Below are positions 45,361-55,600 of a DNA stretch of 64,000 nucleotides, one piece after another. This DNA comes from a bacterium (GTDB lineage: Bacteria > Electryoneota > RPQS01): assembly GCA_023382385.1 (NCBI GenBank), contig JAHDVH010000004.1, positions 124,001 to 188,000 on the forward strand. Direction: 5' to 3'. The notes under the pieces are model-generated. The model did not search any database, had not been told where the DNA came from, and saw nothing but the letters and a program-made list of their open reading frames with translations. How positions within the stretch are numbered: position 1 is the stretch's first letter; every line of letters begins with the position of its first letter. The position numbers and the translations under genes are program-made.

Positions 45361-48300
45361 TTATGAATTTTGTTCCGTTGAATCCAACAATTGATCCGTG
45401 CCCGCGAGTTTCAGGTAGATATAGTAGAGCAGCGGAATAACGACAAGGGTGAGAGCCGTAGAAGCTATCACGCCGAAAATCAGCGAGACTGCCAAGCCCT
45501 GAAAAATCGGATCGAGGTAGATCACGCCCGCGCCGACGACCAGCGCCAGCGCAGTCAGCGTAATCGGACGGAAGCGTACCGCGCCGGCTTTTAAGACCGC
45601 GTCCTCGAGAGACTCGCCCGCGCGGATTTCCTGATTGATGAAATCCACGAGCAGGATCGAGTTGCGGACGACAATCCCGGAGAGCGCAATAAAACCAATC
45701 ATCGAGGTCGCCGTGAAGAATGTTCCGAGCAAGGCGTGACCGGGCAGAATTCCAATCAAAGTGAGTGGAATCGGCGCCATGATAATCAGAGGCGTAATAA
45801 ACGATCCGAACCAGCCCACGACGAGAACGTAGATCAGCAGCACCACGATACCGAAGGCCGCGCCCATATCGCGGAAGACTTCGTAGGTGATATGCCATTC
45901 ACCGTCCCACTTCAGCGCATACTCCTGACTGTTGGTCGGCATGTGCGTGGACATCACCGCAAGCTCAACGCCGCTCGGAGTCTTCACATCGGCGAGTCGC
46001 TCATTCATATTCATAATCCCATAGACCGGCGACTCTTCCGTGCCGGCGACTTCACCGAGCACGTAGGTGACCGGTTGGAGATTCTTGTGATAGATAAAGG
46101 ACTCGCGCTCTTTAGGAACTGTACGAACCAGTTCGCCAAGCGGCACAAGCTGGCCTTGTGCACCGTGCAGTTTCAAAGACGCCAGTTCATCCACGCGCGA
46201 ACGCTGCACGCGATCAAGTCTCAGAACAAGGGGAACGGCGGCTCGATCATCTTCAGCGTGAAGCAGTCCGGCCTCGGCACCGTTCAGTGCAACGCGCAGC
46301 GTGCGGGTGATGTGCTCAGGACTGATCCCGAGTGCCGCAGCTTTCTCCTGATCCACGACAAACTCCGCGAGCGGAGCCTGATCTTCAACCAGCCAATCCA
46401 CATCTACGATACCTTCAGTCTTCAGGAAAATATCTTTCACCTGCGCGGCCACTTGCTTGCGGCCTTCGCGGTCGGGTCCGTAGATTTCCGCCACCATAGT
46501 CGAGAGCACGGGCGGCCCCGGAGGAACTTCCGTTACTTTCAAGTTCACGCCATGCTTTTGGGCAATCGGCAACAACTCATTGCGGACTTCCTTGGCGATG
46601 TCGTGGCTTTCCTTATCGCGGAGATGCTTGTTGACAAGGTTGACCTGGATGTCCGCAACGTTTGAACCGGAACGCATGAAGTAGTAGCGCACGAGTCCGT
46701 TGAAGTTGAACGGCGCGGACGTGCCCACGTAAACTTGATAGTCCGTCACTTCAGGCATCGCGGTGAAGTGCTGCGCGATTTCGCGTGCGGCAGCATTCGT
46801 GCGCTCCAGCGAGAACTCCTCGGGGGCATCGATGACCACTTGAAGCTCACTCTTGTTGTCATAGGGCATCATCTTCACGACGACCCAACGCAGGGGAAAG
46901 AGCGCCATCGCCAGAAACAGGATTCCGACGACTCCGCCCAGTGCGAGCACCTGCTTCTTGCGATTCGCGAGCAACGGTTTCATGATCCGCGAATACATCT
47001 GCTGCAGCTTTCCCTCTTCCTGTGTTTCATCGTAATGATGATGTTGAGAGTCGACCGCTTTTGAACCGCCGAACAGGCGGTACGTCAGCCACGGAGAGAC
47101 AATGAACGCCACGAGCAGAGAGAAGAACATCGCAGCCGACGCGTTGACCGGAATCGGGCGCATGTAGGGTCCCATCAATCCTGAAACGAAGGCCAGCGGC
47201 AGAAGTGCGGCGATGACGGTTAACGTGGCAAGGATTGTAGGATTGCCCACTTCGTCAGTGCCAAAGATGGTCGCATGTTTGGCATTCGTCCAGCGGAGTT
47301 GATAGTGTCTATGAATGTTCTCCACCACGACGATGGCATCATCGACAAGAATACCGATGGAGAAGATGAGCGCGAAGAGGGTGACGCGGTTGAGCGTGTA
47401 ACCGAAGAAATAGCTTGCCGCGAGAGTCAAAGCCAGCGTGACGGGAACCGCGACAAGCACGACGATGGCCTCGCGACGACCCAGCATCAGCAGCATCAGC
47501 AGCACGACGGACACCGTAGCCAAGCCGACGTGAAGAATCAGTTCGTTGGACTTTTCCTTTGCGGTGAATCCATAGTCACGCGTCTTTGTGATGGTTACGT
47601 TGGAGGGAACGAGCGCGCCCTTCAATTCGTCCAAACGCGCATCGAGTTCGTGCACCAAGTCAATCGCATTCGTGCCGGGCTTTTTGGAGATCGCCAGCGT
47701 GATGGCCGGCGCGTCGATGCCCGCAACCGCGATGTCCTTTTCCTGTGCGGATGGACCACTACCCATCCAGACGTATTGAGCCGCCTCCTCGGGGCCATCC
47801 ACAACTTCAGCGACGTCACTCAAGTAGACTGGACGATTCTGATAGGTTGCGACCACGAGGCTGCGCACCTCATCGACGTTCTTGACGAATGCCCCAACCT
47901 GCACGTCCGTCGTGACATCGGCGGCGGTCATCTGCCCCGCCGGAAGTCTCCAATTGGCGCTGCTAATCGCGCCGTATGCTTGAAGAAGTGAGACGTGATA
48001 AGACGCGAGTTTGTCACGGTCGAAGGTCACGCGCACAACGCGTCGCTGTCCGCCAATCAACCAGGCTTGCGCCACGCGCGGATGCTGAATGACTTCGTTG
48101 CGCAGCTCGTCTGCTACTCGTCGCAGTTCGGTTGGGGATGACGTCGTGCTCCACAGCGTATACGCCAACGCGGGCACATCATCGATGGTGCGCGGTTTGA
48201 CGACCGGTTGTGTCGAACCTTGGGGCAATACCTCAGGGTGAGCCGCGAGTTTTGCATGGATGCGCGTGACCGCCTGATCGGGGTCTGTTCCGACATAGAA

Positions 48301-48678
48301 GCGGACGATGATCATGCCGCCCGAAGGCTGCGACGTGGAGTAGATATACTCAACGTTTTCGATTTCGTAAAGAACCTTCTCCAGCGGACTGACTACGCGG
48401 CGTTCAACTTCCTGTGCCGTAGCACCGGGCAGGCCGACTGTCACATCCACCATCGGAACTTTAATCTGAGGTTCCTCCTCGCGCGGAGTCACCATCAACG
48501 CCAGTGCACCGACAAGCAAAGACGCGACCACGAGCAGCGGCGTCAGTTTGGATTCAAGGAATGCAGCAGCAAGCCTTCCGGAAGCACCGATTTTGCGGCG
48601 GGAAAGTTTTTCGCGCTTCGCTTCGCGGCGGAGCGCTTCCATTTCATCCCGAATTTGTTCTGGACTGCGCTCACTCAT
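45361..48678 (-). CDS. RND efflux pump inner-membrane subunit
   Basis: 1105 residues, longer than AcrB (1049) because of a ~45-residue charged N-terminal cytoplasmic extension (MSERSPEQIRDEMEALRREA). Twelve helices and two periplasmic pore regions are expected. The TM4 proton-relay pair is intact (D446-D447 in GILVDDAIVVVEN), as in proton-driven multidrug/organic RND pumps; metal pumps such as CusA have a single Asp here. The start overlaps the adaptor gene by four bases (ATGA). It works with the adaptor and TolC encoded upstream. Substrate unknown. Confidence 0.88.
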   Translation of the reverse strand: MSERSPEQIRDEMEALRREAKREKLSRRKIGASGRLAAAFLESKLTPLLVVASLLVGALALMVTPREEEPQIKVPMVDVTVGLPGATAQEVERRVVSPLEKVLYEIENVEYIYSTSQPSGGMIIVRFYVGTDPDQAVTRIHAKLAAHPEVLPQGSTQPVVKPRTIDDVPALAYTLWSTTSSPTELRRVADELRNEVIQHPRVAQAWLIGGQRRVVRVTFDRDKLASYHVSLLQAYGAISSANWRLPAGQMTAADVTTDVQVGAFVKNVDEVRSLVVATYQNRPVYLSDVAEVVDGPEEAAQYVWMGSGPSAQEKDIAVAGIDAPAITLAISKKPGTNAIDLVHELDARLDELKGALVPSNVTITKTRDYGFTAKEKSNELILHVGLATVSVVLLMLLMLGRREAIVVLVAVPVTLALTLAASYFFGYTLNRVTLFALIFSIGILVDDAIVVVENIHRHYQLRWTNAKHATIFGTDEVGNPTILATLTVIAALLPLAFVSGLMGPYMRPIPVNASAAMFFSLLVAFIVSPWLTYRLFGGSKAVDSQHHHYDETQEEGKLQQMYSRIMKPLLANRKKQVLALGGVVGILFLAMALFPLRWVVVKMMPYDNKSELQVVIDAPEEFSLERTNAAAREIAQHFTAMPEVTDYQVYVGTSAPFNFNGLVRYYFMRSGSNVADIQVNLVNKHLRDKESHDIAKEVRNELLPIAQKHGVNLKVTEVPPGPPVLSTMVAEIYGPDREGRKQVAAQVKDIFLKTEGIVDVDWLVEDQAPLAEFVVDQEKAAALGISPEHITRTLRVALNGAEAGLLHAEDDRAAVPLVLRLDRVQRSRVDELASLKLHGAQGQLVPLGELVRTVPKERESFIYHKNLQPVTYVLGEVAGTEESPVYGIMNMNERLADVKTPSGVELAVMSTHMPTNSQEYALKWDGEWHITYEVFRDMGAAFGIVVLLIYVLVVGWFGSFITPLIIMAPIPLTLIGILPGHALLGTFFTATSMIGFIALSGIVVRNSILLVDFINQEIRAGESLEDAVLKAGAVRFRPITLTALALVVGAGVIYLDPIFQGLAVSLIFGVIASTALTLVVIPLLYYIYLKLAGTDQLLDSTEQNS

Positions 48679-49745
48679 CCATTCATCCTCTCAATTCGAG
48701 TGCCTTCAGGAATCACACCTGTGCGGTCCAACACCACCACTTCACCTGCCTGCACACCGGAGAGTACTTCTACGTCATTTCCTCGCACGCGGCCAACGGT
48801 TACTGCACGAGTCCGGGCTACGCCACTTTCGTCGACAGTAGTGACCAGTTGCAAGCCTCCGGTTTTCAGAACAGCCGATGCGGGAATGAGCAGTGCCGTA
48901 GTCGGTCCGCCGGGGATTTCAGCCGTTGCTGTAAAGCCAGCGGAGAGTGAATCGATATCGCTTAAGCGCGCCTTTACCGTAACTGAGTGCGTCATCGGAT
49001 CGGCAGAGGGGGCGATCTCAGTGATCACGGCTTCAACATTCTGCTGTGTGTGATCGAGTACGCAGGCAATCGGAGTACCAAGAGTCAATTGTGGAGCATC
49101 GCTCGCCCTGACATTGAAATGCAGGTCACGACCTTGCTTTGTTTGGACGCGGACCACAGGACGGCCCGGGCCGACAAGATCTCCGACGTTTACAAATTTC
49201 TCTACAATCACACCGTCGAACGGTGCGCGCAGCACGCTTTCATTGGCAACCGCACTTGCCTGTGCCACAGCACCCTGCGCCTGCTTGACTGCGCCCGCAG
49301 CGGTTTCCTGCTGCATGCGGGCCATGTCGAGTTCAAGCTGAGAGCAGGCCTTCGCTTCATAGAGAGACTCAAAGCGCTTGAGATTTCGTTCAGCAAGTGA
49401 CAGCGCGGCTTGTGCCTGCGCCAGAGCACCTTGCGCCTGCGCCAAACCGCCGTTGCTCATCTGCGGTTCAATTTCAATCAAGGCATCGCCCTTGCGGACG
49501 CGGTCGCCGAGTTTAACATGGTCGCGAACAACAGGACCCATTGCCCTGCTCGAGAGCACGGCATCGTCCTGAGCATGAATCGTTCCCCGCACTGCGATAA
49601 GGCGTGGAACGTTGCGTTCGGTGGCTTGCGCGGTTCGCGCTTGTATCGTTCTCGTCTCCGAAGGCACCAATTTGGCGTCGTGCGAGCAGCTTGCAAGCAG
49701 CATAGCGAGCGCTATTGTGGAGAAAATTATCAGTCGAGTGTTCAT
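48675..49745 (-). CDS. RND periplasmic adaptor lipoprotein
   Basis: 356 residues with lipobox LLASC. Architecture: beta-barrel and lipoyl halves (LIAVRGTIHAQDDAVLSSRA, then RVRKGDALIEIEPQ), an alpha-helical hairpin rich in AQAQAALS/ALAQ repeats, a second lipoyl half (LRAPFDGVIVEKFVNVGDLV), and barrel and membrane-proximal domains. It bridges the RND pump and TolC across the periplasm. It is 3 bp downstream of tolC and overlaps the pump gene. Confidence 0.9.
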   Translation of the reverse strand: MNTRLIIFSTIALAMLLASCSHDAKLVPSETRTIQARTAQATERNVPRLIAVRGTIHAQDDAVLSSRAMGPVVRDHVKLGDRVRKGDALIEIEPQMSNGGLAQAQGALAQAQAALSLAERNLKRFESLYEAKACSQLELDMARMQQETAAGAVKQAQGAVAQASAVANESVLRAPFDGVIVEKFVNVGDLVGPGRPVVRVQTKQGRDLHFNVRASDAPQLTLGTPIACVLDHTQQNVEAVITEIAPSADPMTHSVTVKARLSDIDSLSAGFTATAEIPGGPTTALLIPASAVLKTGGLQLVTTVDESGVARTRAVTVGRVRGNDVEVLSGVQAGEVVVLDRTGVIPEGTRIERMNG

Positions 49746-49748
49746 GGT

Positions 49749-51083
49749 TTATCTGTTGATGAGTGTGTGACCAGTAGCAAAGAGAATGCGATACTCAGCA
49801 AGAAGCTTGTCGTGACGCGACGTGAGTTCGCGGATTTCCAGTTCGCGCAGTGCAGTCTGTGCGTCCAGCAGGTCCGTCGTTTGCGCAACACCTTGCTCAT
49901 AGCGGGCTTCCGTTACACGCAGGTTCTCGCGCCCCGAATTCAACGCGGCGACCGCCGCCTCGTGACGCAGTTTGGCAGAAGCGTGTTCCGCGTACGCCTG
50001 TCGCACTTCCAGTTTAATGCCTTCCGAGAAACGGTGGACATCTTCTTCTCCAGCACGGGCATCGAGGATTGCTTTCTGTGTCGCATGACGATCCGCTCCG
50101 CCGCGAAAGAGATTCAGTTTGGCCTGACCCATAATGGCCCATGACTCGCCGTTGTCGCCGAAGAGTTTGTCATCGTACCAATCATAGTGGGCTGTGATGC
50201 CAATTTGAGGAAGAAACCCTGAGCGCGCTGCTGTCACTTCGGCTTTGCCTGCTGAGAGCTTCTCGCGAGCTGCGAGGTAATCAGGCCGCTGTTCGAGTGC
50301 GTTCTGAAGAGCTTGTTCCATTTCGAAGTTAGGGATTCCTGCGTCTTCCGGATCCGCGAGAGTGACGGGTTCGTCTTGCGGACGTCCGCGATGGAAGTTC
50401 AGTGCGGCGAGGGCGAGTAGCGCTTGTTCATCTGCGCGTGTTTTGTACTCACGCATTTCGGCTACGTATACTTCCGCGCGCAGAATGTCAGAGGGTGCGA
50501 GCATACCTTGATTGAAATACTCACGTGCACGCTGCAAATGCGATTCGGACGTCGCAAGCGAGCGCCGCATGAGATCCTGATATTCGCGCGCCTTGTTAAG
50601 ATTGATCCAGGCCTGTGCCGCATCCAGGGCGACGACTTCACGGGTGCGTTCTTCTTCATGGCCCGCCGCTCTGGCCATTCGACGAGCCTGCAGGGTGCGC
50701 GCATGCAACATCCCGCCGGCAAAGACTGGAAGTGTCGCTTCAGCGCGTGTCATGTACGTGTTGAGCGGCTCGGGGTTGTTCGGATCGTTTGCCGGATTGC
50801 CGAACTCCTGCATACTGAAGCGTTCCTGATTCATTTGAAAGGCGAACGCTTCAGCCGGATTGCTGGTTCGGATGAAGGACTCCGAGATGTCGACGGAGGG
50901 CAGACGATAGCCCACAGCCTGTCGAGCTTGTGCTCGTGCCGCCTGAGTTCGTGCCTCTGCGGCCTTAAGTTGTGGATGATTGCTGGCAGCTTCACGCATC
51001 GCTTCATGGATCGTCAGCGGATCCTGTGCAACGGCCAGTGTGGGCAGCATCAGAATTGTGAGAAGAAGTTGTCTTGTTGTCAT
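49749..51083 (-). CDS. TolC-family outer-membrane efflux channel
   Basis: 444 residues with signal peptide (MTTRQLLLTILMLPTLAVAQ) and two repeats of long coiled helices typical of outer-membrane efflux proteins (LTIHEAMREAASNHPQLKAA, then EQALQNALEQRPDYLAAREK; TEARYEQGVAQTTDLLDAQT near the end). First gene of the operon. As no second channel gene accompanies the divergent RND pump at 52.6 kb, this one may serve both. Confidence 0.9.
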   Translation of the reverse strand: MTTRQLLLTILMLPTLAVAQDPLTIHEAMREAASNHPQLKAAEARTQAARAQARQAVGYRLPSVDISESFIRTSNPAEAFAFQMNQERFSMQEFGNPANDPNNPEPLNTYMTRAEATLPVFAGGMLHARTLQARRMARAAGHEEERTREVVALDAAQAWINLNKAREYQDLMRRSLATSESHLQRAREYFNQGMLAPSDILRAEVYVAEMREYKTRADEQALLALAALNFHRGRPQDEPVTLADPEDAGIPNFEMEQALQNALEQRPDYLAAREKLSAGKAEVTAARSGFLPQIGITAHYDWYDDKLFGDNGESWAIMGQAKLNLFRGGADRHATQKAILDARAGEEDVHRFSEGIKLEVRQAYAEHASAKLRHEAAVAALNSGRENLRVTEARYEQGVAQTTDLLDAQTALRELEIRELTSRHDKLLAEYRILFATGHTLINR

Positions 51084-51089
51084 AATTGG

Positions 51090-51103
51090 TATATGGTCAT
51101 ATA
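51090..51103. promoter_or_regulatory. Palindrome near tolC start, candidate ArsR operator
   Basis: Exact inverted repeat TATATG, centre GT, CATATA, six bases before the tolC start codon and ~10 bp downstream of the predicted -10, i.e. near the transcription start. A suitable site for repression by the ArsR protein encoded at the operon's end. Confidence 0.5.
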
Positions 51104-51113
51104 TCTATTTAGT

Positions 51114-51142
51114 AATATAATGAACGCAAATGCTGTTTGCAA
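51114..51142 (-). promoter_or_regulatory. Predicted promoter of the tolC-RND-arsR operon
   Basis: On the minus strand: -35 TTGCAA (51142-51137), 17-bp spacer, -10 TATATT (51119-51114). Predicted start near 51107, giving a short leader containing the palindrome 51090-51103. Confidence 0.55.
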
Positions 51143-51469
51143 GTTCCCGATTGCCTCATGGAAAGTATTTATTACTGTATTTATTGAGTTTATGAAATCT
51201 TAGGCGTCAATCGAGAGGCTTTTCAGGCCTCTAAGTGTCCCAGAATCGAAACTCGAACGCTGGTAGATCGGAGGCGCGCGTCAAAGAGGAAGGTGATTAT
51301 GGCAAAGAAAGTATTCAGCCTGAAGGCTTATCTTACTATTTTTATTGTTTTTCCAAATCCAAACTGCATTTTCTGTCGGGGAGACTGTGTTTTACTTCAG
51401 TAGTTTAATTAACTTGGGATACCACTCAGGCAAAATTTCCATCCTTATATATAGGCACTCTCCGATACC

Positions 51470-52612
51470 ATGCGACAATTCTGGTCCAGCCTCCTCCTGA
51501 CTTCGCTAACTTCCTTTCTTCTGCTGGGCTGCTCCTCATCCGGGGGGAGCTCGAGCGGAGGCAAACGTCCGCCGTTAGCTTTTCCTGTTGAGATCGAGAC
51601 TATTTCGGCCCGAAGCACCGACCTCGTTGTGCGAGCCGTCGGATCCGTTGAAGCTTTCGAAATTGTCCCTGTCACCGCCCGTGTCTCCGGAACTGTACAG
51701 AGAGTAAAGTTCAAGGAAGGCGAATCAGTGCGCGCAGGTGAAGGGCTTGTCGATATTGAACTCGAGCGGTACGAACTTGCATTGAAGTCCGCCGAAGCGA
51801 CTTTTGAAAAAGCCAAGGCTACTTTACGCGAGGTCGAAGCTGGATTGGCGCGGCGCATGGACATTCAAGGCAAGAATCCCGGATTTGTCAGCGCAGAGGA
51901 CTTGGATAACTGGCAGACACGCGCACTCGGTGCACGTGCAGATTCCGCCAACGCTGCGGCAAGCTATGAACTCGCAAAGCTTAACTATCGTGATGCGCAT
52001 GTTGAAGCTCCGGTAAACGGTGTCATACAGTCGCGCCTTGTTCGAACAGGACAGTACCTGCAAGTCGGAGCAACAGTTGCTACGATGGTGAGGAGAGATC
52101 CGCTTTTGCTCAAGTTCTCGATTCCAGTGCAAGAGGCACAGGCAGTCCGGCAGGGTCAGGAGGCAGTTTTCACGGTTGGCGGCAGCAAAGATACGCTGCG
52201 AGCAAGAGTCATGGCTGTATCCGAGTCGGCCAATCCCGAGACAAGAATGGTCAACGTGACTGCGGAAGTTCTGCGCGACTACGCAGATCGTTTGCAGCCC
52301 GGAGTATTCGCCGAAGTGGCCGTGCTCTTAGGTGAGACAAAGCAGCTGCCGGTCATTCCGCAGGTGAGTATTCGGCCAAGTGAGGAAGGATTTCTGGCAT
52401 TCATCGTTGAAGACTCGGTTGCCAGAAAGCGAGTGCTTAGATTGGGATTGCAGACTCACGACGGGCTGGTAGAAGTCCTCGACGGGTTGAGTATTGGCGA
52501 GACGCTGGTCGTCCGTGGCGCAGAAGCGCTCAACGACGGATCAAAGATTCGCGTTGCGAGCGGGAAAGCCCGCACAGAGTCTAACACCGATACGGGTGGT
52601 GTGAAGTCATGA
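51470..52612 (+). CDS. RND periplasmic adaptor lipoprotein (second system)
   Basis: 380 residues; signal peptide ends in lipobox LLLGC, followed by a Ser/Gly-rich linker. Adaptor domains: VVRAVGSVEAFEIVPVTARV, RVKFKEGESVRAGEGLVDIE, a short helical hairpin, and VEAPVNGVIQSRLVRTGQYL. The short hairpin resembles MdtA/AcrA-type adaptors with a shorter reach than the one at 48.7 kb. It overlaps the pump gene by four bases (ATGA). Confidence 0.88.
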   Translation: MRQFWSSLLLTSLTSFLLLGCSSSGGSSSGGKRPPLAFPVEIETISARSTDLVVRAVGSVEAFEIVPVTARVSGTVQRVKFKEGESVRAGEGLVDIELERYELALKSAEATFEKAKATLREVEAGLARRMDIQGKNPGFVSAEDLDNWQTRALGARADSANAAASYELAKLNYRDAHVEAPVNGVIQSRLVRTGQYLQVGATVATMVRRDPLLLKFSIPVQEAQAVRQGQEAVFTVGGSKDTLRARVMAVSESANPETRMVNVTAEVLRDYADRLQPGVFAEVAVLLGETKQLPVIPQVSIRPSEEGFLAFIVEDSVARKRVLRLGLQTHDGLVEVLDGLSIGETLVVRGAEALNDGSKIRVASGKARTESNTDTGGVKS

Positions 52613-55600
52613 ACATAACCGAAGTCTGCGTTCGCAAACCCGTCTTTGCCTGGATGCTCATGGCAGGCATTGTGCTGTTTGGCATCATCGCTTTGTCACG
52701 CATCGGCATCAGTCAATTCCCCGATGTGGACTTCCCGACAATTACCGTAAGCACCTCGTGGGAAGGTGCCGCTCCGGAAGTCATCGAGCACGATGTCGTT
52801 GAAGTGATTGAAGAAGCCGTCGCTCAAGTGGAAGGCGTTCGCAGCATTACGTCGACCTCACGGCAAGGCAGCGCAAATGTCACGGTCGAACTTGATCTTT
52901 CACGTGACGTCGATCTCGCGCTGCAGGATGTACAGACAAAAGTCGCCCGTGCCGCGCGCAGACTTCCGAACGACATCGATCCGCCCACGGTCAGCAAGTC
53001 GAACCCCGAAGACAATCCCATTATGTGGATTGGACTTTCCGGTCCTTTTCCGCAACAGCTGCTGTCCGACGTCGCACGCTATCAGATTCGAGACAAACTT
53101 CAAACGATTCCGGGAGTCGGTGAAATCAATCTCGGCGGCTGGCTCGATCGGAACATTCGTATTTGGATTGATGCCGCCAAACTTGACGCAAAGGGTCTGA
53201 CTGTCAGCGACGTTGTGAGCGCACTGCGTCGCGAACACGTAGAACTACCTGCAGGGAGATTGGAAAACAGTGGACGCGAAGTCAGTGTGCGAGTCATGGG
53301 CGAGGCGCTTGACCTGAAAGCCCTTAATGACATCGTCGTGCGCGACACGCCCGGTGCGGAAGTCTATTTGCGGGACGTGGCGATCGTCGAGGACGGATTC
53401 GAGGATGTGCGCAGGCTGACACGTGTTAATGGCAGTCCTGCTATGGGGATGGGAATCCGCAAGCAGCGCGGCGCGAACGCGGTGGCGGTTGCGGAAGCGG
53501 TCAAAGCACAAATGGCGGAGATCCGCAAGACGCTCCCTGACGGCATGGAGCTTGAAGTAAATTTTGACTCCACTGTATTCATCGCGGAATCCGTCCACGA
53601 GATTCAGCTCGAATTAATCCTATCGGTCATCCTGACGGCGTTAGTGTGCTGGCTGTTTCTGGGTTCGATGTCGAACGCGATCAACGTGATTCTTGCAATT
53701 CCGATGTCGCTACTCGGAACAATTGCCGTGATTTACTTTCTCGGCTTCACGTTGAACACATTCACATTGCTCGGTTTGGCGCTGGCGGTGGGAATTGTCG
53801 TCGACGACGCAATCATGGTGCTCGAGAATATCGTTCGACACGCCGAGATGGGCAAAGATCGCGTGACTGCAGCACTCGAGGGCACAAAAGAAATCACATT
53901 TTCGGCGTTTTCCGCAACACTTGCGGTGGTGGCGATCTTTGTGCCTGTCGTATTCATGGAGGGCGTGATTGGCCGATTCTTCCTTCAGTTCGGCGTGACC
54001 CTGTGCGTTGCAATCCTATTGTCCTATCTTGAGGCCGTCACGCTGGCACCTGCGCGATGCGCGCAAATTCTTGATGTATCGCGCGAAAACCGAAACCGCC
54101 TGGCTGCATGGGCAGACCGCGTCTTTAGCAAGTCGGAAAAAGGTTATGCGCGCTGGCTTAACAAGGCATTGCGCCGTCCCGGGTTGATACTCTCTGGCGC
54201 GTTGACGATCTTTCTGGCGTCCATGATTGTTCTCAAACTCCTGCCCAGTGAATTTGTTCCATCGCAGGATCAAAGCCGCCTGATGGTGCGTTTACAAACG
54301 GCTGTCAGTTCGAGCATCAACGAGACGGACAATTTGTTCCAGAAGGTTGAAGAGAAGATTGAGAAGTATCCTGAGATTCGGCGTTCACTTGCGTTGGTCG
54401 GAGGATTTGGCGGCAGCCAAAGCGGCGGGGTGATTTTCGTAACACTCGCACCACCTCGCGAGCGGACGCAGACACAAGCGGAGTTTGCCGCCATGCTCCG
54501 CCGTGACTTGAACAGCATTCCGGGTGTGCGGGCAGTCGTGCAGGACCTTTCGCAGCAGGGCTTTACGGCACAGCGCGGATTTCCCGTCGAATTTGCGCTG
54601 CTTGGACCGGACTGGAAGACGCTGGAGCATCTGAGTAGTGATGTCATACAAAAACTGAATGCCAGCGGACTCGTGGTCGACGTTGACTCGGACTATCGAA
54701 TCGGTGTGCCGGAGCTGAGAATTCAACCAGATCGCGCGCGCTGCGCAGACTTGGGAATTTCTGTGGAGGATGTGGCGACCGCGATAAATTCGCTCATCGG
54801 CGGCGAGCGTGTCGGAAAGTACAGCGCAGGCGGCCGCAGAGTAGATGTTCGCATGCGCTTGCTCGCGGAACAGCGCCGCAGTGTGCAGGACATCTCGCGC
54901 TTGCGTGTGCGCAGCAGATCGGGCGAATTGATACCATTATCGTCCCTTATCGCTTATGAAGAACTGCCCGCGTTGCAGGCCATTACACGAAAGGATCGTG
55001 AGCGCGCCATCAGCGTCTTTGCAAATGTTGCTCCCGGCTATTCACAGCAAGAGGCTATCGCATTCGTTGAGCAACTGACGGATGACCTGCCACCGGGGTA
55101 CCGCACGCAGCTTAGCGGTTCGAGTGTCGCTTTCAAGGAGTCTTTCTCGGGTCTTGTTTTCGCATTGATTATGGGCATCATGGTCGCCTACATGGTGCTG
55201 GCATCGCAATTCAATTCGTTCAGTCATCCGATCACTATATTGACCATTCTGCCGCTCTCTGTGGTCGGCGCGGCTGCCGCGTTGCTCATCGCAGGGAAGT
55301 CTCTGAATATTTTCAGTATGATCGGGCTTCTATTGCTGATGGGAATTGTCAAGAAGAACTCGATAATTCTGGTTGACTACGCAAACCAGAGGCGAAGCCG
55401 CGCCGCCGGAGCACTTGAAGCCATGAAACAGGCAGGGCCGATTCGTCTGCGTCCTATCTTGATGACCTCCATTGCAACGATGATGGCGGCAATTCCACCC
55501 GCGCTTGGATTGGGACCCGGCACCGAGATCAGATCACCGATGGCCATTGCGGTAATCGGTGGTGTGTTGGTCTCAACAGCATTAAGCTTGTTTGTCGTGC

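Larger units (their letters stand above)
51084..51469. other. 386-bp divergent region between two RND operons
   Basis: No gene seen. It contains the tolC promoter and palindrome at the left end, a hairpin AGAGGC/GCCTCT (51214-51232), a small AGCC/GGCT hairpin near 51315, and A+T-rich DNA with TATATA near 51446 that may be the -10 of the right-hand operon; I found no convincing -35 for it. Confidence 0.6.

Noticed and set aside
45736-46665. 309-codon plus-strand frame within the RND pump gene
   Set aside because: Antisense to a complete RND sequence; His/Arg-rich translation without domain.
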